Assembly: GCF_015710975.1 (NCBI RefSeq)
Contig: NZ_CP049783.1
Span: 2,823,501 to 2,887,500, forward strand
Direction: 5' to 3'
DNA: 64,000 bases
DNA from: Paenibacillus polymyxa
GTDB taxonomy: Bacteria > Bacillota > Bacilli > Paenibacillales > Paenibacillaceae
The notes beneath the pieces were generated by a model that was not told where the DNA came from, made no database searches, and was given only the letters and a program-made list of their open reading frames with translations. Position 1 is the first letter of the stretch. Each line of letters starts with the position of its first letter. Shown here in pieces: positions 25,285 to 33,507 of this stretch. The position numbers and the translations under genes are program-made.

Positions 25285-26913
25285 ATGATCAGTACAAGCG
25301 GCGTAACGCTTCGTTATGGTAAACGCCCACTTTTTGAAGACGTAAATATCAAATTTACTCCTGGGAACTGCTATGGCCTGATTGGGGCGAATGGCGCGGG
25401 TAAATCCACCTTTTTGAAAATTCTTTCCGGTGAAATTGAAGCCAATTCAGGTGAGGTTCACATGACACCGGGCGAACGGATGGCTGTCCTCAAGCAGAAC
25501 CATTATGAATACGATGAATTTCCGGTTCTGGAAACCGTTATTATGGGTCATACGCGTCTGTATGAAATCATGAAGGAAAAGGATGCACTGTACGCCAAAG
25601 CGGAGTTTTCCGAAGCAGACGGTTTACGTGCTGGTGAATTGGAAGGCGAATTTGCAGAGCTGAACGGTTGGGATGCCGAGCCGGATGCGGCTGCATTGTT
25701 GATCGGTCTGGGGATTCCGCGTGATCTGCATGACAAAAAAATGGCTGAAATGAGCGGCAACGACAAAGTGCGCGTTCTGTTGGCACAAGCGTTGTTTGGT
25801 CGTCCGAACAATTTGCTGCTTGATGAGCCTACCAACCATTTGGATCTCGAATCCATTCAGTGGCTGGAGAACTTCCTGATGGACTATGAAGGCACCGTCA
25901 TCGTTGTATCCCATGACCGTCACTTCTTGAACAAGGTATGTACGCATATTGCGGATATTGATTTTGGTAAAATCCAGATGTATGTCGGCAACTATGACTT
26001 CTGGTACGAGTCCAGCCAGCTTGCACTTACACTGGCTCGCGATGCGAACAAGAAAAAGGAAGAAAAAATCAAAGAACTGCAAGCCTTTATTCAGCGCTTT
26101 TCTGCGAATGCTTCCAAGTCCAAACAAGCAACTTCGCGTAAAAAGCAACTGGATAAAATTACGCTGGACGACATCCGTCCATCGAACCGTAAATATCCGT
26201 TCATTAACTTCAAGCCTGAGCGTGAAGCGGGCAAACAATTGCTGACTGTAGATAGCCTCAGTAAAACCGTGGAAGGCGAGCAAGTGCTGAACGAGTTCAG
26301 TCTGGTCGTGAACAAAGGCGATAAAATTGCGTTTGTAGGTCCGAACGGTCTCCCTAAAACAACGCTCTTCCAGATCTTGATGAACGAACTGGAAGCGGAT
26401 AATGGTGAATTTTCCTGGGGGATTACAACGAGCCAAGCGTATTTCCCGAAAGATAACTCCACTTATTTTGAAGGTGTGGATCTGAATCTGGTGGACTGGT
26501 TGCGTCAATATTCCAAGGATCAGGATGAAACGTTCCTGCGCGGCTTCTTGGGACGTATGCTTTTCTCAGGCGAAGAAGCGCTTAAGAAAGCAAGTGTGCT
26601 GTCCGGGGGAGAAAAGGTTCGCTGTATGCTGGCAAAAATGATGCTGAACGGTGCTAACGTACTGCTTCTGGAAGAACCGACCAACCACTTGGACTTGGAA
26701 TCTATCACAGCGCTGAACAATGGTCTGATCGATTTTGACGGGACTATTTTGTTCACTTCTCATGACCATCAGTTCATTCAAACCATCGCGAATCGCATCG
26801 TGGAAATTACACCAAACGGCGTAATCGACCGTACGATGAGCTATGATGAATACTTGGAAAATGAAGAAATCGCTCAATTGCGTGAACGCATGTATCCGGT
26901 AGAAATCGGCTAA
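25285..26913 (+). CDS. ykpA: ABC-F family ATPase YkpA-like
   Basis: A 542-residue soluble protein with two ABC domains and no membrane segment, close to B. subtilis YkpA (FTPGNCYGLIGANGAGKSTF, NYDFWYESSQLAL, ANASKSKQATSRKK linker). ABC-F proteins act on ribosomes. Domain 1 has a normal Walker A but an altered signature (MSGNDK). Domain 2 has an altered Walker A (GPNGLPKTT), a normal LSGGEK and LLLEEPTNHLD, with Glu in place of Asp in Walker B. YkpA of B. subtilis also has a degenerate second Walker A, so this is partly a family trait. The gene is monocistronic. Confidence 0.9.
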   Translation: MISTSGVTLRYGKRPLFEDVNIKFTPGNCYGLIGANGAGKSTFLKILSGEIEANSGEVHMTPGERMAVLKQNHYEYDEFPVLETVIMGHTRLYEIMKEKDALYAKAEFSEADGLRAGELEGEFAELNGWDAEPDAAALLIGLGIPRDLHDKKMAEMSGNDKVRVLLAQALFGRPNNLLLDEPTNHLDLESIQWLENFLMDYEGTVIVVSHDRHFLNKVCTHIADIDFGKIQMYVGNYDFWYESSQLALTLARDANKKKEEKIKELQAFIQRFSANASKSKQATSRKKQLDKITLDDIRPSNRKYPFINFKPEREAGKQLLTVDSLSKTVEGEQVLNEFSLVVNKGDKIAFVGPNGLPKTTLFQILMNELEADNGEFSWGITTSQAYFPKDNSTYFEGVDLNLVDWLRQYSKDQDETFLRGFLGRMLFSGEEALKKASVLSGGEKVRCMLAKMMLNGANVLLLEEPTNHLDLESITALNNGLIDFDGTILFTSHDHQFIQTIANRIVEITPNGVIDRTMSYDEYLENEEIAQLRERMYPVEIG

Positions 26914-26950
26914 CATCCGAACCGCTAATTTCAGCAAATAGATAAACGAA

Positions 26951-26999
26951 AGAGGAGCTCCATCAGGCAATTGCCTTGGCCGGGAGACTCCTCTTTTTT
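26951..26999. terminator. Terminator after ykpA
   Basis: AGAGGAG and CTCCTCT enclose further pairing (AGGCAATTGCCT at the tip), followed by T6. Confidence 0.68.
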
Positions 27000-27094
27000 C
27001 GTTTTGTGCCATGACCCTTAGCTTACTTGGTTCCGAGAGTGAGTCAAGATAGATCCCGCCTGATCTCGGTACCCTATAAAGTCTATGGAGTGGC

Positions 27095-27280
27095 TTATGA
27101 TCCGCCTGTACGACGGCGTTGGTTGTTCGGCTTCTTCGTATTTTGGCTTTTCAGTGTTTTGGTGGAACCGCCTTGAAAGCCGCCCTGCTGTGAAGCGCCG
27201 GACTGCTGTTTTTTTTGTGCCAGCTTTTCGCGAATGGCATCTGCGAGATTAATTTTACGTGGTTCCTTAGCATCGCTCAT
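27095..27280 (-). CDS. Small basic hypothetical protein
   Basis: A 61-residue hydrophilic protein with a helical N-terminal half (RKINLADAIREKLAQKKQQ) and a Gly/Gln/Arg-rich tail ending RRRTGGS. No signal peptide or membrane segment is seen. AGGAGG precedes the ATG, which supports translation. No function is recognised; the composition suggests nucleic acid contact or disorder, which is only inference. Confidence 0.6.
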   Translation of the reverse strand: MSDAKEPRKINLADAIREKLAQKKQQSGASQQGGFQGGSTKTLKSQNTKKPNNQRRRTGGS

Positions 27281-27605
27281 GAATAAATTCCTCCTGTTGC
27301 CGCCAGATTCATGTCAATCATGCTGGATTGAAGAAAAACGCGGCTGTGTCCTCATTTTATACGTTTTTAAAAGAAGGGACAAGGGCAACAATGATAACAC
27401 ATCGCTGGAGTGAGGCAAGAGGAGATATGTCTGTTTTTTGCATGAAGGAAAAATTGTTTTGTGTAACCTACAGGGATGGGGCCTGGCAATACTTTTTCAT
27501 TGTTCCTACAGCGATGTAGAGTGGAAAGACTGTTTCTCTAGACCCACACAAAGTTCGTCTGTTATCCTAAAGATAACAGTTTTCCACAGGCGAATTGTTA
27601 TTTTT
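27281..27605. other. Intergenic region without a supported gene
   Basis: Short open frames here lack a ribosome site and resemble nothing known. A small dyad (GTTATC-CTAAA-GATAAC) lies near 27560. A tandem repeat begins at 27606. Confidence 0.5.
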
Positions 27606-27695
27606 AGGGCAGCTATGCTGCTTGTTTGAGGGGTAGTGTAAGGGCAGTTGTGCTGCTTGTTTGAGAGGGAGTGTAAGGGCAGCTATGCTGCTATT
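27606..27695. repeat. 35-bp tandem repeat upstream of mneS
   Basis: Two full units start at 27606 and 27641 and a partial third at 27676. Each begins AGGGCAG and contains the dyad GCAGC-TAT-GCTGC or a close variant. Each unit also holds a tiny frame: ATG or GTG CTG CTT GTT TGA in the first two, a 17-codon frame in the third. Confidence 0.75.
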
Positions 27696-27754
27696 TTTAT
27701 TTCTGGGCAGATCTTTACGCTGCGAACTATCTATTTGAAGGAGTGTCCTCCGTT

Positions 27755-28624
27755 GTGGTAAATGTCTATGATGAAATACGAAAAGGTGAGCGAGGGGCGT
27801 GGGTAAGCATTGCTGCTTATCTTTTGCTGTCCGCTTTTAAGCTGATTAGCGGATATATATTTGCCTCTAGCGCGTTGCTGGCCGATGGATTCAACAATGT
27901 CACCGATATTGTGGTGTCGATTGCTGTATTAATCGGTCTAAGAATCTCCCAGAAACCACCAGATTCCGACCATACCTATGGACATTTTCGGGCCGAAACG
28001 ATCGCGGCGCTGCTGGCGTCCTTTATTATGGCTGTCGTTGGTTTGCAGGTGCTGATTGACGGAATCGGAAGCATTTTTAAGGGAGGAAAGCAAACACCGG
28101 ATATTACCTCTGCGGGTGTGGCTGTGATTTGCGCAGTGATTATGTTCGGGGTGTACCTGTACAATAACAGGCTCGCTCGGCAAATCAACAACAAGGCGTT
28201 GCTGGCTGCGGCCAAGGATAATCTATCAGATGCACTCGTCAGTGTTGGAGCAGCAGTGGGCATTATTGGCGCACAGTTCGGGCTGCCGTGGTTGGATACT
28301 GTGGCGGCGATCGTGGTAGGATTCATTATTTGTAAAACGGCGTGGGAGATTTTTAGGGATTCCACACATAGCTTGACTGATGGATTTGATGAGCAAGAAC
28401 TGTCCGACTTACGGAGTACGATTGCTCTTATACCTGGAGTAGAAGGAATTCGAGACGTTAAGGCACGGGTACACGGTAACCACGCACTGGTGGATGTGGT
28501 CATTGAGGTGAATCCGCAACTCAGTCTGATCGAAGGACATCGGATTAGCGACCGGATTGAGGAACGTCTACAAGAGGTTCATAATACAATGCACGTTCAT
28601 GTCCATGTAGAACCTAAATTATAG
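27755..28624 (+). CDS. mneS: Manganese exporter of the CDF family, MneS-like
   Basis: A cation diffusion facilitator of about 289 residues with six membrane helices and a C-terminal metallochaperone-like domain ending HVHVHVEP. It closely resembles B. subtilis MneS/YeaB (YGHFRAETIA, FRDSTHSLTDGFD). The helix-2 site reads LLADGFNNVTD and the helix-5 site KDNLSD: Asn/Asp and Asp/Asp, the manganese-type pattern, not the His/Asp of zinc exporters. GTG at 27755 is chosen because GAAGGAG lies about 11 bases before it; a GTG at 27743 overlaps that site. Confidence 0.87.
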   Translation: MVNVYDEIRKGERGAWVSIAAYLLLSAFKLISGYIFASSALLADGFNNVTDIVVSIAVLIGLRISQKPPDSDHTYGHFRAETIAALLASFIMAVVGLQVLIDGIGSIFKGGKQTPDITSAGVAVICAVIMFGVYLYNNRLARQINNKALLAAAKDNLSDALVSVGAAVGIIGAQFGLPWLDTVAAIVVGFIICKTAWEIFRDSTHSLTDGFDEQELSDLRSTIALIPGVEGIRDVKARVHGNHALVDVVIEVNPQLSLIEGHRISDRIEERLQEVHNTMHVHVHVEPKL

Positions 28625-28812
28625 ATTAATTATTAAATAATTAGTATTAAAAGTGACTTTAGACCTATATCAAAAAAGGTGTACACGCTATCTTTTGTGA
28701 CGTTTGGATTATATCTCTCTTCCTGCTGCTTTTACTATAATGAAGGCATGTCCGGCTATATTCGTCGGAATTATGCTCTTCAAATTCGTAAAAACAGCCA
28801 GGAGGTGCAACA

Positions 28813-30003
28813 TTGAGAAGACGCGTGATGGGAATGCTCATGACGTCAGCCGCGCTGTTGGCAGCAATTCATGTGGCGCCGGGTCAGGTTGACGCAGCGG
28901 CATCGACTACAGCATCCACAGGACAGAAGGCGGTTATCCAGGCGGCTGTAAAGCTTAGATCTGGCCCTTCCACTACGGGCGATGTAGTCAGCTTTATGAA
29001 GCAGGGAGAGGCCGTAACGGTATTGGAGAAAACAAACAACTATTGGTATAAGGTCAAGACTTCTGATGGAGTAACCGGCTACACAAGCAGCTCTGACAAG
29101 TACATAAAAGTTGGCGCTACCAGCGTCGCTGCTGCTGTCACCCCGTCCGCCAGCCGTAAAACGGAAGCCTCAGAGTCAGCTAAAACTGTTTCAGCTTCAG
29201 TTAAAAATGTTTCAACTAAAGAGGCTCCGGCTTCAGTGAATAGTTCTGCCGGTCAAACGAAAGCTACGATTCAAACGTCCGTTCGTTTGCGGGCGGAGGC
29301 ATCCACTTCTTCCGAGGTTCTGGGCTATATGAATACAGGGGATGTCGTTACGATTACCGATTCCAGTAACGCGTATTGGTTTAAGATCACCACTGCTGAT
29401 GGTACAGTAGGCTATGTCAGCTCATCTCCACAATATATTCGTATTGGTGAGGGGGTTGTTGTGCAGCAGCCTGTGGCATCTTCGGCTGCACCCGCTTCAG
29501 ATACTACTGCTCTACCTGCGGTAGCGTCTCCTGCTTCGACGGTTAGCTTGCTTTCTGGTGATGCAGCGGCCTCAATCGAACAGGTTATTGACACAGGTAT
29601 GACTTACCTTGGAACACCTTATGAATATGGTTCTGATCGCAACAGTACGGCTACTTTTGATTGCTCGGCATTTACTCGCCAAATTTTCCGTCAGGCTGTA
29701 GGGATCCAGCTCCCGGCAGATTCTCGTTCACAGGGTGAGTGGATCAAGCAGAACAGTCAGCCGAATACAGATATGACTACACTGAAGCGTGGCGATCTGC
29801 TCTTTTTTACAAATTATAATGCATCTTCCGGGGCGTACACGTCCTTGGATAATTCCTCCCAAACGATTACGCATGTAGCTGTATACTTGGGAGACAACAA
29901 GCTTCTCCATACGTTTTCTGTAGCGGCCGGTGGTGTAAAAGTTACGGATTTCAGCAAGCCTTGGCAGGATCGTTTCCTGTTTGGGGGCAGCGTGATCCAA
30001 TAA
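28813..30003 (+). CDS. Secreted SH3b-NlpC/P60 peptidoglycan hydrolase
   Basis: A 396-residue exported protein: signal peptide (to about residue 28), two bacterial SH3 domains (about 35-100 and 150-213; KLRSGPSTTGDVV and RLRAEASTSSEVL), an Ala/Ser/Pro linker, and an NlpC/P60 domain from about 255. Catalytic Cys284 (FDCSAF) and His354 (ITHVAVYLG) are present. It should cut D-glutamyl-meso-diaminopimelate or related stem-peptide bonds in wall turnover. TTG start after AGGAGG. A perfect 18-bp terminator follows. Confidence 0.88.
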   Translation: MRRRVMGMLMTSAALLAAIHVAPGQVDAAASTTASTGQKAVIQAAVKLRSGPSTTGDVVSFMKQGEAVTVLEKTNNYWYKVKTSDGVTGYTSSSDKYIKVGATSVAAAVTPSASRKTEASESAKTVSASVKNVSTKEAPASVNSSAGQTKATIQTSVRLRAEASTSSEVLGYMNTGDVVTITDSSNAYWFKITTADGTVGYVSSSPQYIRIGEGVVVQQPVASSAAPASDTTALPAVASPASTVSLLSGDAAASIEQVIDTGMTYLGTPYEYGSDRNSTATFDCSAFTRQIFRQAVGIQLPADSRSQGEWIKQNSQPNTDMTTLKRGDLLFFTNYNASSGAYTSLDNSSQTITHVAVYLGDNKLLHTFSVAAGGVKVTDFSKPWQDRFLFGGSVIQ

Positions 30004-30029
30004 AAACGCCGTTCACTGTTAAAAGCTGC

Positions 30030-30086
30030 ATCAAAAAAGGATGTTCCACATCTCTGTTGACCAGGGTGGGAACATCCTTTTTTGAT
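30030..30086. terminator. Bidirectional terminator
   Basis: Perfect 18-bp arms (ATCAAAAAAGGATGTTCC and its complement), with A and T tracts inside the stem ends. It serves the hydrolase gene and the convergent small membrane gene. Confidence 0.82.
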
Positions 30087-30132
30087 AAGCATATGATACA
30101 TATCACGTTTGGGTGTAGCTATCATCCAACGT

Positions 30133-30300
30133 CTATGAAGCTCGTTTTCTTCCGGTAAAAAGTGAAATAACGAATAAGACCAAAAATAGCACAAATAACA
30201 TTTTGGCTATTGTAGCTGCTACGGAGACGACGATACCAAAAAAACCTAAAATCCCGGCGATCACAGCAAAAACTAAGAATAAAGCCGACCATTTCAGCAT
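30133..30300 (-). CDS. Small DUF1328-type membrane protein
   Basis: A 55-residue protein with two hydrophobic helices ([20 protein letters not shown], then [15 protein letters not shown]) and a GRKRAS end. This is the YtjA/DUF1328 pattern of small stress-related membrane proteins. AAAGGAGG lies before the ATG at 30300; the longer reading frame upstream lacks a ribosome site. Function unknown. Confidence 0.75.
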   Translation of the reverse strand: MLKWSALFLVFAVIAGILGFFGIVVSVAATIAKMLFVLFLVLFVISLFTGRKRAS

Positions 30301-30484
30301 GTTCTGTATCCTCCTTTGATTGTATATAATGTGGCATACTCGCGCCCCGATAGAGCGTGGTAGCAGATGACGGTGACTTCTACAGATTAAGTGTGGCTGT
30401 GCCATCATTATACGTTGTTTTAAACGGTGCGAGGGCCCGTGAATCATAACCTTTGGAGCACAAGAAGATACCAGTCTGGACGTT

Positions 30485-30510
30485 GTTTCGTGTCCGAATG
30501 TAGAGGGTAA
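30485..30510 (+). promoter_or_regulatory. Putative SigB-type promoter
   Basis: GTTTCG, exactly 14 nt, and GGGTAA, 51 bp before a DUF948 gene. The general-stress sigma consensus in Bacillus is about GTTTAA-N12-15-GGGTAT. Confidence 0.68.
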
Positions 30511-30561
30511 CTATGCAGTAATCATAAACATCATCGTGAAAGACGAAAGAGAGGTTACGCT

Positions 30562-31083
30562 ATGTTAACACAGGTAAGCATTTTTATTATTGCTATCGCA
30601 TTTGCCGTACTCGTTATTTACCTTATTAAGACATTGAAAGCAGCTCAAGGTTCTCTAGATAAGGTAACTCAAACCTTGCAGGAAGTACAAAAGACAGTCG
30701 ATGAACTAAGTTATGAAGTAAAACAAACGGTTCGACATGCAAATGACATCACCGCAGACGTTGATCATAAATTGAAGCAAGTGGAACCTGTGATGGAGTC
30801 GGTTAAAAACCTGGGGGAGGTACTCAGCGAAGTGACGCTGGCCGCCAAGCAGGCTTCAACAGCGTTAATGACACGCCTTCAGAAGTCACGTAGCACTGCG
30901 AGCAGCACTTCCGGAACGGAGAAGGCGATCAAGTCAACGGGATCGAACAGACCTTTGACTGCAACAGAGCGGACGGTTCAGAGCTACAATGCCACTTATG
31001 GGGAACCTGCGGGCAAGCCGGCTAAGAACTGGCTGGGTTATGTAGACATCGCTGCTGGGGTGTGGCAGAAAATGCGTCAGTAG
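30562..31083 (+). CDS. DUF948 (YtxG-like) stress protein
   Basis: A 173-residue protein with one N-terminal membrane helix (about 3-24), a long helical region with coiled-coil character (SLDKVTQTLQEVQKTVDEL to about residue 110), and a Ser/Thr-rich tail. This matches the DUF948 family that includes YtxG, often next to YtxH and under SigB in Bacillus. A good SigB-like promoter lies upstream. Molecular function is unknown. GAGAGG precedes the ATG. Confidence 0.8.
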   Translation: MLTQVSIFIIAIAFAVLVIYLIKTLKAAQGSLDKVTQTLQEVQKTVDELSYEVKQTVRHANDITADVDHKLKQVEPVMESVKNLGEVLSEVTLAAKQASTALMTRLQKSRSTASSTSGTEKAIKSTGSNRPLTATERTVQSYNATYGEPAGKPAKNWLGYVDIAAGVWQKMRQ

Positions 31084-31133
31084 TATAGTGCTGAACCGTA
31101 AACTATAGGAAATTCATTGAAAGGGTGAGAATT

Positions 31134-31652
31134 ATGATGAAGACATTATTACTAGCCGCTGGTTTGCTCACTCCCTTTTCCGGACAGGATACGGTTCAGC
31201 AAACCGTCTCCCCGCAGACAGCGGGGCATATGGTAAGGGCTGTTCAGACGATAACTGATCCACATGCTGTGCCAACTGATTTTCATACCTTAAATGGCAT
31301 ATCTCTGGATGATACTCGTGCGGATGTATTGAAAAAACTGGGCAAGCCACTTCGAATTAAGAAGGATAAGCTGCTGCTTTCTACAGAATATCAATACCCG
31401 GATGTCACCGTAGGTATGCGTGAGGACGTCGTCTCCTATGTGCATGTAGATCCTGCTGCCGGTCGAATCAAAGTGAATGATAAGTGGCTGCCACTGCAAC
31501 GGAAAACGCTGGATCAGGAGCTAGGCGGCTCGCAATTTACGGCAGAAGACGGAGAGGTGTATGTGCGCGGGCAGCGGGCGATCAAAGTATTTACGGATAA
31601 GACGTCTGACAAGCCAAAGTATGTTGAGTTTTTTGATGAAACGGAGTGGTAA
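31134..31652 (+). CDS. Exported hypothetical protein
   Basis: About 172 residues with a short hydrophobic N-terminus (MMKTLLLAAGLLTPFSG) that may be a signal peptide. The middle (LNGISLDDTRADVLKKLGKP) resembles the start of SmpA/BamE-like small domains, which occur in several exported proteins; this is only a weak match. AAGGGTGAG precedes two adjacent ATGs; 31134 is used. It lies 50 bp after the DUF948 gene and may share its SigB-type promoter. Confidence 0.65.
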   Translation: MMKTLLLAAGLLTPFSGQDTVQQTVSPQTAGHMVRAVQTITDPHAVPTDFHTLNGISLDDTRADVLKKLGKPLRIKKDKLLLSTEYQYPDVTVGMREDVVSYVHVDPAAGRIKVNDKWLPLQRKTLDQELGGSQFTAEDGEVYVRGQRAIKVFTDKTSDKPKYVEFFDETEW

Positions 31653-31685
31653 TCGATTTTTTTCGAGGCGTGACATCATATGGAA

Positions 31686-31711
31686 GTTTCAAATGGATGA
31701 ATGAAGTGTAA
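31686..31711 (+). promoter_or_regulatory. Putative SigB-type promoter
   Basis: GTTTCA, 14 nt and GTGTAA, 38 bp before a YflT-like stress gene. The -10 differs by one base from GGGTAA seen at 30505. Confidence 0.58.
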
Positions 31712-31749
31712 TAGTCAGAGAAGTCAATCCTTAAAGGAGCGTGAGAAAC

Positions 31750-32091
31750 ATGAATCAGACCAATCATAAATCTTATGCCAAGGTGGTAGAGAACGGTGTA
31801 CAAGCCGTTGAAGCTGTGAATGAGTTGCGTAACACGGGCTATCGTTATGAGGATGTGTTCGTGCTCGCTCATGATCAGGATCGGACGGATCGTATCGCAG
31901 ATACGGTAGCTGCCAAGGAAATCGGGATTAAAGAAGAGGGCGTTTTTGACTCCTTAGCGAATTTGTTCCGTTCTCGTGGCGATGAGCTTCGTGCTAAAAT
32001 CACTTCCTTAGGTTTTACCGATACGGAAGCAGATTTTTATGAAAAAGAATTGGATCAGGGTAAAGTGCTGGTTATTGCGAAAAAAGCGTGA
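31750..32091 (+). CDS. General stress protein, YflT-like
   Basis: A 113-residue soluble protein with the YflT (general stress protein 17M) pattern: VENGVQAVEAVNELRNTGYRYEDVFVLAHD, split here as VENGVQAVEAVNEL and GYRYEDVFVLAHD, then DELRAKITSLGFTDTEADFY. In B. subtilis this family belongs to the SigB regulon. The ATG at 31750 follows AAAGGAG; the GTG at 31741 is too close to it. A SigB-like promoter lies just upstream, and the sigB operon starts 230 bp downstream. Biochemical role unknown. Confidence 0.8.
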   Translation: MNQTNHKSYAKVVENGVQAVEAVNELRNTGYRYEDVFVLAHDQDRTDRIADTVAAKEIGIKEEGVFDSLANLFRSRGDELRAKITSLGFTDTEADFYEKELDQGKVLVIAKKA

Positions 32092-32172
32092 TTTTCCAGC
32101 TCATCATAGGATTAAGCAAACTTAGATTTGAAAAAGAGGATGTTGGCCGCAGCCCAAGTGTTTCGCGTGTCC

Positions 32173-32230
32173 TCCAAAAACATAGATAAGGAATGGGGTT
32201 TTAGCCTCATTCCTTATCTATGTTTTTGGA
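32173..32230. terminator. Strong terminator before the sigB-control operon
   Basis: Perfect 23-bp arms (TCCAAAAACATAGATAAGG... at 32173-32195 and its complement at 32208-32230) with a 12-nt loop and an A/T-rich end. Confidence 0.88.
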
Positions 32231-32271
32231 ATGCCTGCTTACGGAAACGCTATTTCTAATTAACAAGGGTG

Positions 32272-32298
32272 TTGCCCCATAAGCAGGTATAGTATAAT
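32272..32298 (+). promoter_or_regulatory. Candidate SigA promoter of the rsbYKM operon
   Basis: TTGCCC, a 15-nt spacer and a consensus TATAAT, 28 bp before the first gene. The short spacer lowers confidence. Confidence 0.45.
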
Positions 32299-32325
32299 AC
32301 ATGGGTTACAGATAAGGAGAGAGCA

Positions 32326-33507
32326 ATGAGAATTCTAATTGTTGATGATAATCCAACGAATGTCATTATTATTCGTGAAATACTAAAAAAAGAAAATTAT
32401 CGCGATGTGATCTCTGCCAGCTCGGCCGCAGAAATGCTGGAACATTTGGGAATCGGCGACCGTACCATTAGTCTTCGCCCCCGTCCTTCGGATATTGATT
32501 TGGTGCTGCTCGATATGATGATGCCTGAAATGGATGGCATTGAAGCTTGCAGTATTGTACAGGAATATGAACATTTAAAAGATATTCCGATTATTATGGT
32601 CACCGCTGTAGGCGATTCTAAAAAATTGGCCGAAGCTCTGGATGTGGGAGCCGTTGATTATGTCACAAAGCCGATCAACAAGGTAGAGCTAATGGCGCGA
32701 ATTCGATCTGCCTTGCGTCTTAAACAGGAAAAAGACTGGCATAAGGACCGGGATCAGCGAATTCAGGATGAATTGAAACTGGCTGCGATGGTGCAGCAGG
32801 CGGTGCTGAGTCCTGCCATTCAGGACCCTATGCTGCAAGCGAATGCACTGTACCAGCCTTCCTTTGAACTGGCGGGAGATTTATATTCATGGTATCCGCT
32901 AGGAGAAGGGAGATATGCCATCATTTTGCTCGATATGATGGGCCATGGCATTTCTTCTTCTTTGTTTTGCATGTTCATTGCGTCTGTACTCAAGGATACG
33001 GTGACCACGTATGTGGAGCCGGAGAAGGTCATACAAGAGCTGAATCGTCGTTTTAATCAACTGGACCTGGGCAAGCAGCTGGTACAGTATTATTTTACGG
33101 CGATTTATATGGTGATTGATACTCGTTCACGGCGAATTGACTATGTAAATGCAGGGCATCCTCCCGGCTTGCTGTTCAATCAGGACGGTAGCATAACCAA
33201 ATTAGACCGTGCGTGTAGTCCGGTCGGATTGTTTGATAAAATTGATGCAGAGATGCACACGATTTATTACGAAGGAACTGGGCATATCGCTTTGTATACA
33301 GATGGCTTGCTGGAGACGGTAGAAGGTGAATATGAGGAACAATTGGAGTATCTGACTGCCTGTCTGCGCAAGTATGAGGAATGGAATGAAGAAGCGATGC
33401 TGGATGCGTTTTTTCGTAACGAGGGGCCGCAGGATCGCGATGATGATAAGTGCCTGATCTGGATTTCATTGAAAGAGGGAGAGAGCTTGCATGAAAATCA
33501 GAAATAA
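32326..33507 (+). CDS. rsbY: RsbY-like response regulator with PP2C phosphatase domain
   Basis: A 393-residue protein with an N-terminal receiver domain (1-130; VDDNPTN, phospho-acceptor Asp63 in LLDMMMPEMDG, KPIN) and a C-terminal SpoIIE/PP2C-type Ser/Thr phosphatase (about 160-385; FELAGDLYSWY, DMMGHGISSSL, NAGHPPGLL, YTDGLLE). The layout is that of B. cereus RsbY: phosphorylation of the receiver by a kinase activates dephosphorylation of the anti-anti-sigma factor RsbV, which frees SigB. It overlaps the kinase gene by 17 bases, and rsbV lies in the same cluster. Confidence 0.88.
   Translation: MRILIVDDNPTNVIIIREILKKENYRDVISASSAAEMLEHLGIGDRTISLRPRPSDIDLVLLDMMMPEMDGIEACSIVQEYEHLKDIPIIMVTAVGDSKKLAEALDVGAVDYVTKPINKVELMARIRSALRLKQEKDWHKDRDQRIQDELKLAAMVQQAVLSPAIQDPMLQANALYQPSFELAGDLYSWYPLGEGRYAIILLDMMGHGISSSLFCMFIASVLKDTVTTYVEPEKVIQELNRRFNQLDLGKQLVQYYFTAIYMVIDTRSRRIDYVNAGHPPGLLFNQDGSITKLDRACSPVGLFDKIDAEMHTIYYEGTGHIALYTDGLLETVEGEYEEQLEYLTACLRKYEEWNEEAMLDAFFRNEGPQDRDDDKCLIWISLKEGESLHENQK

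Noticed and set aside
25624..26508. 294-codon minus-strand frame opposite ykpA
   Set aside because: ykpA is a clear ABC-F gene with conserved motifs; the opposite frame has biased composition and no start signal.
27328..27519. 63-codon plus-strand frame between the small basic protein gene and mneS
   Set aside because: No ribosome site, no recognised similarity and no sign of coding constraint.
27606..27695. CRISPR array
   Set aside because: The repeats are contiguous with no unique spacers and number fewer than three full units.
27281..27754. Manganese (yybP-ykoY) riboswitch before mneS
   Set aside because: The conserved loop sequences of that riboswitch are not present.
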